From: Collinsella sp. TF05-9AC
GTDB lineage: Bacteria; Actinomycetota; Coriobacteriia; Coriobacteriales; Coriobacteriaceae
DNA length: 58,050 nt
Direction: 5' to 3'
NCBI RefSeq assembly: GCF_003438495.1
Contig: NZ_QSSH01000012.1
Span: 4,826-62,875, forward strand
Shown: piece by piece, positions 28,781 to 36,679 of the stretch
Layout of the letters: every line of letters begins with the position of its first letter
How positions within the stretch are numbered: the stretch's first letter is position 1
Translations under genes and position numbers: made by a program
The notes under the pieces: model-generated
Seen by the model: the letters and a program-made list of their open reading frames with translations, nothing else
Told to the model about the DNA's origin: nothing
The model's database searches: none

Positions 28781-29390
28781 TGTTTACGCTCCCTTCTGCT
28801 TTCTCGGACAGGCCCTGGGCCACAGCGGTAACGTCGACGGACGGACCGTTTTCAATCGAGCGCAGGCGCTTGGCCTCGTCGAGCTCGCGATCGGCCGCGC
28901 CGCCCATGACGGTCAGCGCCTTGGTGGGGCACGCCGCCACACAATGCGGGCCGTCCGGATCGAAGGCGCACAGGTCGCACTTGACAGCGCAGGTGTACTG
29001 GCCGGGAGCCCACGTAAGCAGGCTGCTCAGGGACTTAGGATACGAAGGCGTCGGGTCGCACATGCCTGCGACACCGGCGATAGACGTGCCATCGGGATGG
29101 ATGGCTCCGAAGGGGCACGCGATGGCGCACAGCCTGCACCCGATGCATTCCTGCTCCTTGACGTGGATGCGATCGCCATCGTGCTCGATGGCATTCACCG
29201 GGCAGACCTCGGCGCAGGGGGCACCCTCGCAATGGTGGCAGGCAAGGGCGGCCGAAATACCGCCGGTCTTCACGAGCGCCAGGCGCGGCGTATCCTGAAG
29301 ACCCTGCATCCGGTGGGCGTCGGCACAGGCGGACTGGCATGTTCCGCAGCCGATGCACCTCTCCGGGTTGATGTCGATGAAGCGGTTCAT
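28773..29390 (-). CDS. hyfA: hydrogenase/FDH electron-transfer protein HyfA (4x[4Fe-4S])
   Basis: Polyferredoxin linking FdhF to the hydrogenase. Four cluster motifs are visible: CIGCGTCQSAC, CHHCEGAPCAEVCP, CIGCRLCAIACP and CDLCAFDPDGPHCVAACP. ATG at 29390 is used because GGAAG lies five bases upstream; a GTG two codons earlier lacks one. About 205 aa. It is paralogous to hydN at 31768-32286. Confidence 0.93.
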   Translation of the reverse strand: MNRFIDINPERCIGCGTCQSACADAHRMQGLQDTPRLALVKTGGISAALACHHCEGAPCAEVCPVNAIEHDGDRIHVKEQECIGCRLCAIACPFGAIHPDGTSIAGVAGMCDPTPSYPKSLSSLLTWAPGQYTCAVKCDLCAFDPDGPHCVAACPTKALTVMGGAADRELDEAKRLRSIENGPSVDVTAVAQGLSEKAEGSVNNG

Positions 29391-29412
29391 CCCCACTTCC
29401 TTTCAAAATAAC

Positions 29413-29447
29413 GGGCCGGGCTCCCGAACGTACGGGACGCCCGGCCC
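29413..29447 (-). terminator. GC-rich hairpin between fdhF and hyfA
   Basis: Stem GGGCCGGGC/GCCCGGCCC with an inner CCCG/CGGG. The T-run lies on the upstream side for minus-strand transcription, and only GTTATTTT follows. It may be a partial terminator that sets the FdhF to hydrogenase ratio. Confidence 0.5.
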
Positions 29448-29468
29448 AAAAAGCCAACGAGAACGGGA

Positions 29469-31691
29469 CTACACGATTTGATTCACGTGCGTCTCGTCGT
29501 CGAACTTGGCGGCGCCAGGCTCAACGTCCTGGGGAGCGGCAGCGTCCACCAGAGCCTGCTTGAGCTCGGTGTACTGACGCTCGACCTCGCCCTCGGCCCA
29601 GACCTGGTCGGCGATAGCGTCGACCTGGCAGGCGGAGAACTTGTCCTCGGGCGTATGCGAGACCGGGTCGACCTTGTGCATGGTCAGCTCGTTGCACTTG
29701 CCGATCCACCACTGGTAGGTCATGTAGACCGTGCCCTTGTTGATGCGGTCGCTCACGTCGGCGCGGCTGTATACCTGGCCGCGGCGGCTGTGGATCGAGA
29801 CGATGTCGCCATTCTTGATGCCGCGTGCCTGGGCGTCCGCGGGATTCATGCGGACAAAACCGGGCTCGTCGGCAAGCAGCGCCAGCGTCTTGCAGTTGCC
29901 GGTCATCGAGCGGCAGCTGTAGTGACCGACCTCGCGGACGGTGCACAGGATGAGCGGGTACTCATCGTCGGGAAGCTCGGAGGGCGCCTCCCAGTCGTGC
30001 GCCATCAGGTTGGCGCGGCCGTCCTTGGTGGTGAACTTGCCGCCAGCGAACATGTCGGGCGTACCGTGGTCGTTCACATCGGTGCTCTTGACGGGCCACT
30101 GGGCGTAACCGCCCTCGGGAGCCATCTTCTCGTAGGTCGCGCCCACAAAGTTGGGGCACAGGCTAATGCACTCGTTCCAGATCTGCTCGGTGTTGTCGTA
30201 GTGCATGGGATAGCCCATACGCGTGGACAGGTCCGCGAAGATCTCCCAGTCGTGACGGCACTCGCCCTTGGGCGGAACGGCCGCGTCAAAGTGCTGGAAG
30301 CTACGGTCGGATGCGGTAAAGACACCCTCGTGCTCGCCCCAAGAGGTAGCGGGCAGGATGACGTCGGCGAGCATGGTCGTCTGCGTCATAAAGATGTCCT
30401 GGCAAATGAACAGATCCAGCTCGGAGAGCGTCTTGCGCATGCCGGCCGAATCGGGCTCGGTCTGCACCGGGTCCTCGCCGTAGTTGTAGAAGCAGTGCAC
30501 CTTACCCTCGTCGACCAGGTGGCCCAGGTCGGTGAGCTTGTAGCCCTCCTCGAGCGGGAGCTTTTCCTCGGGCACGCCCCAAGCCTTGGCAAACTTGGCA
30601 CGCACAGCCGGGTCGGTGACCTTCTGGTAGCCAGGGTACAGGTTGGGCAGCATGCCCATATCGCAGGAGCCCTGGACGTTGTTCTGACCACGCACGGGCG
30701 CGAGGCCGGAATTGGGTTTGCCGATCTGGCCGGCAACGCAGGCGATGGAGGCGATGGTGTGCACCGTCTTCAGGTTCTGCTTCTGCTGGCATACGCCCAT
30801 GCCCCAGCCAATGATGGCAGAGGGCTTCGCCGTGGCGTACATCTCGGCAGCTTGGTGAATCAACGCGGGCTCGACACCCGTGATGTCCTGTACGGATTCG
30901 GGAGTGTAGTTCTTGATGGTCTCCCACCACTCGTCAAAGCCGTTCGTATGCTCGGCGACGAATTCCTTGTCGTAGAGGCCATCGTTGACCAAGCAGTTGG
31001 CAAAGGCGTTGAGGAACGCAACGTTGCAACCGTTCTTGATCGGAAGGTAGAGATCGGCGATACGCGCGGTTTCGATATGGCGCGGATCGGCGACGATGAT
31101 CTTGCAACCCTTTTCTTTGGCTCGCACGATACGCCTTGCGACGATGGGGTGCGAATCGGCAGGGTTATAGCCGAAGAGGAAAATGCAGCCCGCATCCTCC
31201 ATACCGGGGATGGAGCATGACATGCAACCTGAACCAACCGTGTCCATCAGACCGAGGACAGTAGGGCCGTGTCAAGTACGGGCGCAGTTGTCCACGCTGT
31301 GGGTGCCGATGCACGCACGCGTAAACTTCTGCATGACGTAGTTCGCCTCATTGCCGCCGCCTCGCGAAGAGCCGGTGGTCATGACAGCGTTAGGACCATA
31401 TTCGTCAATTATGGCCTGCATCTTAGATGCGGTGAAATCCAGTGCCTCGTCCCAGCTTACGCGCTCAAGATCCGCGCCCTTAGTGCGGCGGATCATCGGG
31501 TGCAGTACGCGAGGAGTCAAGATCTTGGTGTCGTTGATGAAGTCGTAGCCGCTCATGCCCTTAAGGCACAGCTCGCCCTGATTGGTGATGCCGTTGAGCG
31601 GTTCGGTGCCCACGACCTGGCCGTTTTGGACCAAGAGGTTAAACTGGCAACCGGCGCCGCAGTACGGGCAGATCACTTTATGCTTCTCCAT
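29469..31691 (-). CDS. fdhF: formate dehydrogenase H, selenoprotein (in-frame UGA = Sec140)
   Basis: Oxidises formate to CO2 with a Mo-bis-MGD-Sec centre and one [4Fe-4S] cluster. Cluster ligands C8, C11, C15 and C42 and Lys44 match E. coli FdhF numbering. The frame is crossed by TGA at 31272-31274, giving CART-U-HGPT with Sec at residue 140, the same position as in E. coli. The coding frame continues to 29469, total 740 aa. The start at 31691 has GGAGGGTGTC before it. The C-terminal MGD-binding domain is intact. It is co-transcribed with hydN upstream and hyfA downstream. Confidence 0.96.
31233..31274 (-). promoter_or_regulatory. bacterial SECIS element of fdhF
   Basis: Directly after the UGA the minus strand forms a stem TGTCC/GGACA (31241-31260) with loop TCGGTCTGAT, 11 bases past the UGA. 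The loop carries GGTCT as in the E. coli fdhF element, the part bound by SelB. Confidence 0.85.
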
Positions 31692-31767
31692 GACACCCTC
31701 CTTCCTTTCTCTGCTACCGAATGCTCGGTACTTATTTGACAATCATTGGGCCTGTTTGGCCGTCCGC

Positions 31768-32286
31768 CTACGCCTCGTTTTCGATGGTGGCGCGGGCACG
31801 CTCGGCGGTCAGTTCTGCCAAGCGTTCCTCGTCTACCAAGGTGAGGCCCTTGGTCGGGCACGCCTCGGCACACGCCGGACCGCCGGGACGGTCCACGCAC
31901 AGGTCGCACTTGAGCACGAAGCTCTTAGTCTGCGAACCCACGCGCACGTCGCCCATCAAGACGGGGACCTGCGTGGTCGCCACGCTCACGGCGCCAAAGG
32001 GGCATGCCATGACGCAGCTCTTGCAGCCGATGCAGTTGTCCTCGTTGACGCCGATGCGATGGTTCTTTGGGTCAAAGAACAAGGCGCCCGTGGGGCAGGC
32101 CTTGGCGCACGGAGCGTCCTCGCAGTGATGGCAAGCCACCGGTGCGGAGATCTCGTAGGTGCGCGTTACGCGCAAGCGAGGTGCGGCGATGTTGCCGGGA
32201 ATATCGTGTGCCTCGATGCACGCCGCCATACAGGTTTGGCACCCAATGCAGCGTGAAGAATCAGCCACGACTCGTTTATTGCCCAT
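31768..32286 (-). CDS. hydN: HydN/HycB-type electron-transfer polyferredoxin
   Basis: Polyferredoxin of 172 aa with four [4Fe-4S] motifs: CIGCQTCMAAC, CHHCEDAPCAKACP, CIGCKSCVMACP and CDLCVDRPGGPACAEACP. It is the likely direct partner of FdhF, 76 bases upstream of it. ATG at 32286 has AGGAGGGAG upstream; an upstream GTG at 32394 would add a sequence with no family resemblance. It is the first gene of the hydrogenlyase operon. Confidence 0.92.
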   Translation of the reverse strand: MGNKRVVADSSRCIGCQTCMAACIEAHDIPGNIAAPRLRVTRTYEISAPVACHHCEDAPCAKACPTGALFFDPKNHRIGVNEDNCIGCKSCVMACPFGAVSVATTQVPVLMGDVRVGSQTKSFVLKCDLCVDRPGGPACAEACPTKGLTLVDEERLAELTAERARATIENEA

Positions 32287-32438
32287 GTTGTTCACTCCCT
32301 CCTGAATCCCATGCCGGAGAGACCCTGTCGACGTTGCCCCAAGCCGCCCGTGGCCTGGCATCGGCGTATCGAGTGCATGCGGCGAAACAGGCACTTCGAT
32401 AGAATTCCTCCAACGATATACAGGTTAAATATACGCAG

Positions 32439-32490
32439 TTGCAGGGGGCAAACTTGAGCATAGGCCCTGCAATACGGGTGTATTGCAGGG
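32439..32490 (-). promoter_or_regulatory. operator-like palindrome upstream of hydN
   Basis: CCCTGCAATAC and its complement form a perfect 11-bp inverted repeat around GGGT (32465-32490). A third half-site TTGCAGGG occurs at 32439-32446, about 44 bases from the matching one. Placement 150-200 bases upstream of the hydrogenlyase operon suggests a regulator site. The remaining 427-base gap to the antitoxin gene holds no clear gene. Confidence 0.5.
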
Positions 32491-32713
32491 GTTTTGGCAG
32501 GTTGGAATTATTCTCTAGAAGCTATAAAGGTGAGTGTATTACATGCGTACGCCTCAGAGATTTTTACGCGCTCTCATTTTAGATGTACTACGCTTGTATT
32601 CAAGTTAATGGTTATTTACTTGAGCGAAATAAAGTAATCGTTATAAGATGCTCAAGTATCGGCACATGCCGCATTTGACCGACTATATTGCACGCTCATT
32701 AAGGGGGCCAGTG

Positions 32714-33037
32714 ATGTCATCGACTCAAAAACGAGCCATCCTGCAGGTGCGCATTCGCGAGGAAGACAAGCAGCATGCCGAACATCTCTACGACGCCATG
32801 GGCACATCGCTCGCCGAGGCCGTCCGTCTATTTGTCGCGCAGAGCATTTTGATGCGCAAGCTCCCCTTTCAGCCGGTCGCCGTGCGCTCAAAGGACGGCA
32901 CCGCCGCCTATGGATCGCTCAAAGCATACGGTGACCCCAATCGCCGCTCCGAGGAGCGCAATGCCTGGATTGAGTACCTCGCTACAGAAAGCGACGATTC
33001 GATTTTGGGTCCCGAGGAAGTAGATATCCATGAGTAG
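32714..33037 (+). CDS. RelB/DinJ-family antitoxin
   Basis: Ribbon-helix-helix antitoxin, 107 aa. The N-terminal half reads LQVRIREEDKQHAEHLYDAM then GTSLAEAVRLFVAQ, typical of RelB/DinJ. ATG at 32714 has GGGGG six bases upstream. It overlaps the PIN-domain gene by eight bases, the classic antitoxin-first layout, and probably represses its own promoter. Confidence 0.85.
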   Translation: MSSTQKRAILQVRIREEDKQHAEHLYDAMGTSLAEAVRLFVAQSILMRKLPFQPVAVRSKDGTAAYGSLKAYGDPNRRSEERNAWIEYLATESDDSILGPEEVDIHE

Positions 33038-33503
33038 CACCATCATCGACGAGACCGTCATCCTTCGCTATCTGCTCGACGACGAGGTCCTGTCACCGCG
33101 CGCCGCCAAGGTCATCGCCACGCGCACCGCTCGTGTCTATCCCGAAATCATCACGCGCGTCGTGGTCACGCTGCGCGACGTCTATAAGGTTCCCCGCGTT
33201 GAGATTGCTGCGGCCATGAAAAGGCTGCTCGATGACGTCATGGTCGACGAGCCCACCGTTGTCGCCCTTGCCGTCAAGCTCTTTGGCAAGACCCATATGG
33301 ACTTTACCGACTGCCTCCTCGCAGCCCGAACCGCCATCTACAACGATGATGTCGTGAGCTTTGGCAAGCCCATCATCCAAGGCATGATCGATTACCGTCG
33401 CAAGCGCCAAACCGCCGCCGATGCTCGCGACCGCGCCGCCGAAGCCCGCAGCCGAAGCACCGACTCCACCATCGACAAGCTCCGCCACCACGGTCGCCAC
33501 TAA
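33030..33503 (+). CDS. PIN-domain toxin (ribonuclease)
   Basis: 157 aa. PIN-fold acidic residues are seen in the N-terminal IIDETVILRYLLDDE and in HMDFTDCLLAARTAIYNDD, positions expected to bind metal for RNA cleavage. The C-terminal 25 residues are a charged tail. It pairs with the RelB-like gene; RelB with PIN is a mixed pairing, as RelB more often partners RelE. Confidence 0.82.
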   Translation: MSSTIIDETVILRYLLDDEVLSPRAAKVIATRTARVYPEIITRVVVTLRDVYKVPRVEIAAAMKRLLDDVMVDEPTVVALAVKLFGKTHMDFTDCLLAARTAIYNDDVVSFGKPIIQGMIDYRRKRQTAADARDRAAEARSRSTDSTIDKLRHHGRH

Positions 33504-33547
33504 CCGACAGACAACGGCATCGCCCGCCCCTCAGCCCCATCCCCTCC

Positions 33548-33618
33548 TAAGTTGCGGTGAAATACGGACTGTTTCATGCCTTTAAAGGCCTCAACAGTCC
33601 GCATTTCACCGCAACTTA
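33548..33618. repeat. dispersed hairpin repeat, family A copy 4
   Basis: Arms of 26 bp (TAAGTTGCGGTGAAATACGG...) with one wobble, loop 19 nt. It lies between convergent genes, 45 bases after the PIN gene and 27 before the end of the AbiEi-like gene, and may end both transcripts. Confidence 0.88.
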
Positions 33619-33644
33619 TTGAAGGTTGGCTGCAAATGATTTCA

Positions 33645-34646
33645 CTATCGGGAGTCGGCGTAGGGTTTTGTTGTCGGAATGCCGCAACCGCGCATCATAG
33701 CGCCAAACTCTTCGACATCATATGTGTCCGAGAGTTTGAAATGAATGACGTTATGACCCATGGCGCGCAAGTTCGCATCGCGCAATAAGGCGGCTCGATA
33801 GGTTTTTGCCGCAGCATGTTCCAAATCTTTTTGAGTTTCGTCCTCAAACTTACCCAAACCATGAAGCTCTGCCAACATCCATGACCCATCTGGCATCTGC
33901 CAACCATAATCTGCCAGATAATAGCCGGCGCTTCCTGGCCGAGCAATCTCAACCTGAAGCTCAGGCGCAGCGACGCCAGCAAGGATCATTGCCGCTCGCG
34001 CCTCGGACTCTCCCCCGTTATCCGACCTTCCGTCCATATACTCGAACACGCCAAACGCACGGGAGATGCCATGCAAACCGCGGCAATTGGTCTGCGCATA
34101 CGCACGCAGCTCCTCGCGGTCGACATCATACTCGCGAGCCAATCCATCGACGTAGCCAAGCGCATACCGAAATGCACTCGTGCGGGCAATATCGACCACC
34201 GTCCGATAGGGGTCTGTCAGCGTAAACGGGCCGAGCCGCCATACCTCACCCGGGCGCCATCGACGATACTCAACGAACTCATATGTATCGCGCCTGGAAG
34301 ATCTCGGCAACAACATCTGAACGGCATTAAGCAGCGAGTAAGCGGAGCCGATACCGTACAGCAGTGCCGCCGTTGAACCGCAGAAAATGGCATCCGGCTC
34401 GACGGCCGCAATAGCAGATGCAAGCTGGAAAATGCGGGCTTCCACGTCAAGGTGGTTCCAATAAACAGGATCGGCGTACACATGGTTATAGAGTCGAATT
34501 AAAAGTTCTTCTTGCATAAGCTCACGCGCGCGCCGCTCATCCCAAGGATCAATCGTTATCAATAGCTGCTCGTCATGATGAATCCCGAGAGTGGAAAACA
34601 GCATCTTGGCATATGACTGCGGAAAATGTTTGCCTTTATCGAGCAT
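33645..34646 (-). CDS. AbiEi/DUF559-like protein, stand-alone
   Basis: 333 aa. The N-terminal part resembles AbiEi-type antitoxin domains and the C-terminal part a Vsr/DUF559-like nuclease fold, with ESEARAAMILAGV, a D in YYLADYGWQMPD and AELHGLGKFED giving an E-D-E-x-H/K-like arrangement. No AbiEii nucleotidyltransferase toxin gene lies beside it. ATG at 34646 has GGGGG six bases upstream. Function is unproven; it may be an orphan defence or regulatory protein. Confidence 0.6.
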   Translation of the reverse strand: MLDKGKHFPQSYAKMLFSTLGIHHDEQLLITIDPWDERRARELMQEELLIRLYNHVYADPVYWNHLDVEARIFQLASAIAAVEPDAIFCGSTAALLYGIGSAYSLLNAVQMLLPRSSRRDTYEFVEYRRWRPGEVWRLGPFTLTDPYRTVVDIARTSAFRYALGYVDGLAREYDVDREELRAYAQTNCRGLHGISRAFGVFEYMDGRSDNGGESEARAAMILAGVAAPELQVEIARPGSAGYYLADYGWQMPDGSWMLAELHGLGKFEDETQKDLEHAAAKTYRAALLRDANLRAMGHNVIHFKLSDTYDVEEFGAMMRGCGIPTTKPYADSR

Positions 34647-34832
34647 GGCCAACCCCCATAACCATCACGGCGGAGAGAATACCATTACGCTATCGCATGC
34701 TTCCGTCCGCAGGCCTTGCCAAAAGCTGACCAAAAGCTTGACGTCGCAGGTCAAGGCTTCAAAAAATATTTCCACTCTCGGTAGACGGTCGCTACGACCC
34801 TCCCAACGGCATCAAAATCCAACCTTACAAAT

Positions 34833-34899
34833 AGTTGCGGTGAAATACGGACTACATGGGCCATAAAAGCCGAAAAACAGTCCGTATTTCACCGCAACT
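34833..34899. repeat. dispersed hairpin repeat, family A copy 5
   Basis: Perfect 21-bp arms starting AGTTGCGGTGAAATACGGAC, loop about 25 nt. It occupies the gap between the AbiEi-like gene and tRNA-Gly. Nothing else was seen in this 350-base gap apart from the tRNA terminator. Confidence 0.88.
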
Positions 34900-34947
34900 T
34901 AGGTGGGGCGTGGGGCGGCATCGATTCCCGTCACCCGTACACTTACG

Positions 34948-34981
34948 AAAACGGCTCTGATTCCCAAAAGGAACCAGAGCC
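34948..34981 (-). terminator. terminator of the tRNA-Pro/tRNA-Gly unit
   Basis: Stem GGCTCTG/CAGAGCC with inner pairing TTCC/GGAA, followed on the minus strand by TTTTCG, 15 bases after the tRNA-Gly CCA. Confidence 0.8.
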
Positions 34982-34995
34982 ATTCATCTATCCTA

Positions 34996-35069
34996 TGGAG
35001 CGGGCGACGGGAATCGAACCCGCGTCATCAGCTTGGAAGGCTGGGGTTCTACCATTGAACTACGCCCGC
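34996..35069 (-). tRNA. tRNA-Gly (anticodon TCC)
   Basis: 74-nt tRNA with acceptor GCGGGCG/CGCCCGC, D-arm GTTCAATGGTAGAAC, anticodon loop with TCC, T-loop GGTTCGATTCC and CCA. It is downstream of tRNA-Pro in one unit. Confidence 0.95.
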
Positions 35070-35075
35070 AAGATA

Positions 35076-35152
35076 TGGTCGGGACGACAGGATTTGAACC
35101 TGCGACATCCTGCTCCCAAAGCAGGCGCGCTACCAAACTGCGCCACGTCCCG
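35076..35152 (-). tRNA. tRNA-Pro (anticodon TGG)
   Basis: 77-nt tRNA with acceptor CGGGACG/CGTCCCG, anticodon loop TTTGGGA containing TGG, T-loop GGTTCAAATCC and encoded CCA. Confidence 0.95.
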
Positions 35153-35203
35153 AAGGTGTTGAGCAGCTAAGGTCTAAACCTTGCGTGTCCCAAAGCGAAG
35201 GAA

Positions 35204-35232
35204 ATTATAGGGGAGACTCCCCGCCTGTGCAA
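35204..35232 (-). promoter_or_regulatory. sigma70-type promoter of the tRNA-Pro/tRNA-Gly unit
   Basis: On the minus strand TTGCAC (-35) and TATAAT (-10) are 17 bases apart, 51 bases before tRNA-Pro. The spacer contains a GGGGAG/CTCCCC palindrome. Confidence 0.75.
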
Positions 35233-35243
35233 GCGCAGAAACC

Positions 35244-36602
35244 TTAGCTCCTCGAATGTGCGACAAACTGGCTATGAACCAGACCGATCACAAACGCCAC
35301 CACAGCAACCGGTGCCCACGCAGCACCGATATCTGCCAGCGGCAACGCATCGAACGGCAGCCACGCGCCAGCAAAGAACGCATCGCGGACCGAAGTGATT
35401 ACGCTCTGCACCGCGACAACGCCGCCGACCCAGACCCACACCTGCGGATGCGCATCGCAAAAGCCGTGCACCAGGCCCATAAGCACCAGCACAATGGCAA
35501 CGGGATACAAAGCGTTGAGCATGGGCACCGAGAACATAAGGATCACGTCGAGGCCCACGTTGGAGAGCACGCACGAAAACGCTGCAAACACAAAGGCGAG
35601 AATCGCAAAGGGACGGCGCATGGCCTCCTCGGAAGCCTCCGCTCCCCCTTCGACCACATACGTCTCGCAGAAGTAACGCGAGCAGCAGCTGATAAGGCCG
35701 ATGCACACGTTCATGCAGGCGAGGAAAAAGATTGCAAAGACCACGACCGTGCCGACAAGGCCAAAGTGCATGGAGGCAGAGCGGGCGAGGATGGCGGCGC
35801 CGTTAGTGGCATCGGGCATGACCGTGCCGAGCTGCATGCCGGCAAGCGCCAGGCCGCAGTAGATGACGGCCATAAGCACGCCGGCGATCACACCGGAACG
35901 CGAAATCTCAAAGGCCACGCGCCTATCGTCGGTAACGCCGAGCTCATGGATGGTCTCGGCGATGATGATGCCAAAGGCGAGCGACGCGAGCAGGTCCATG
36001 GTCTGGTAGCCGGTCAAAAAGCCCTGCACGGCAGCACCGGCATTGTAGGGAGCCTGCGGCGCGGCAGCGGGACCCATCGGCGAGATCACGGCAGCGCCCA
36101 CGACCAGCACGATGAGCGCAATGAGCGCGGGGCCCGTAATGCGACCGAGTACGCGTGTGATGACACCCGGGCGCAACGTGAGCGCAAACGCGACCACGAA
36201 GAACCCGATGGCAAAGACCAGGCGAGCCGTGCCGAGCGAGACGCCCTCGGGCAGCAGCGGCACCAGCATCTCGAAGGCCGTGGAGCTCGTGCGCGGAATG
36301 GCCAGGCACGGGCCGATGGCCAGATACACCGCCGCGACAAAGAACTCACCAAACTTGGGGTGCACGCGGCCGGCAAGCTCGCGCGCCGTTCCAGCAAGCG
36401 CCACGGCGATAAAACCCATGACGGGCAGGCCGATGGCGGCAATCAGAAAGCCGAGCATGGCGACCGGCGTGGCAGAACCTGCCTGCAGCGCCAGCAGCGG
36501 CGGAATAATGAGGTTGCCGGCGCCAAAGAGCATCGAGAACAGGGCGATGCCGACGGTGACGACATGGTCGGAGCGCAGACCGCGCGGGGCGGATGAAGCC
36601 AT
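35244..36602 (-). CDS. brnQ: branched-chain amino acid transporter BrnQ
   Basis: Na+ or H+-coupled importer of Leu, Ile and Val, LIVCS family. 452 aa with about 12 helices. The family start LFSMLFGAGNLIIPP is close to the N-terminus and TGYQTMDLLASLAFG follows mid-protein. ATG at 36602 has AGGTGG upstream. It follows the desulfurase gene but a terminator lies between them. Confidence 0.92.
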   Translation of the reverse strand: MASSAPRGLRSDHVVTVGIALFSMLFGAGNLIIPPLLALQAGSATPVAMLGFLIAAIGLPVMGFIAVALAGTARELAGRVHPKFGEFFVAAVYLAIGPCLAIPRTSSTAFEMLVPLLPEGVSLGTARLVFAIGFFVVAFALTLRPGVITRVLGRITGPALIALIVLVVGAAVISPMGPAAAPQAPYNAGAAVQGFLTGYQTMDLLASLAFGIIIAETIHELGVTDDRRVAFEISRSGVIAGVLMAVIYCGLALAGMQLGTVMPDATNGAAILARSASMHFGLVGTVVVFAIFFLACMNVCIGLISCCSRYFCETYVVEGGAEASEEAMRRPFAILAFVFAAFSCVLSNVGLDVILMFSVPMLNALYPVAIVLVLMGLVHGFCDAHPQVWVWVGGVVAVQSVITSVRDAFFAGAWLPFDALPLADIGAAWAPVAVVAFVIGLVHSQFVAHSRS

Positions 36603-36623
36603 GGGACCACCTTTCGGGTCGAA

Positions 36624-36656
36624 ACAAAAACGGGACGGGCAAAAACACCCGTCCCG
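36624..36656 (-). terminator. terminator between the desulfurase gene and brnQ
   Basis: Stem CGGGACGGG/CCCGTCCCG, 8-nt loop, then TTTTTGTTT on the minus strand. It marks the end of the selD operon. Confidence 0.82.
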
Positions 36657-36679
36657 CAAGTATAAACGGTCTAGCAGCT

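Noticed and set aside
29478..31220. 580-codon open frame on the plus strand opposite fdhF
   Set aside because: It is a GC-rich shadow of the fdhF third codon positions. The minus frame holds all FdhF motifs, and similar long plus frames lie opposite every hyf gene.
31272..31274. fdhF as a pseudogene broken by a stop codon
   Set aside because: The TGA sits at the Sec position, with SECIS, selA, selB and tRNA-Sec close by; both halves are intact.
32287..32394. 36-residue N-terminal extension of HydN from GTG at 32394
   Set aside because: It lacks resemblance to ferredoxins, and ATG at 32286 has its own AGGAGG.
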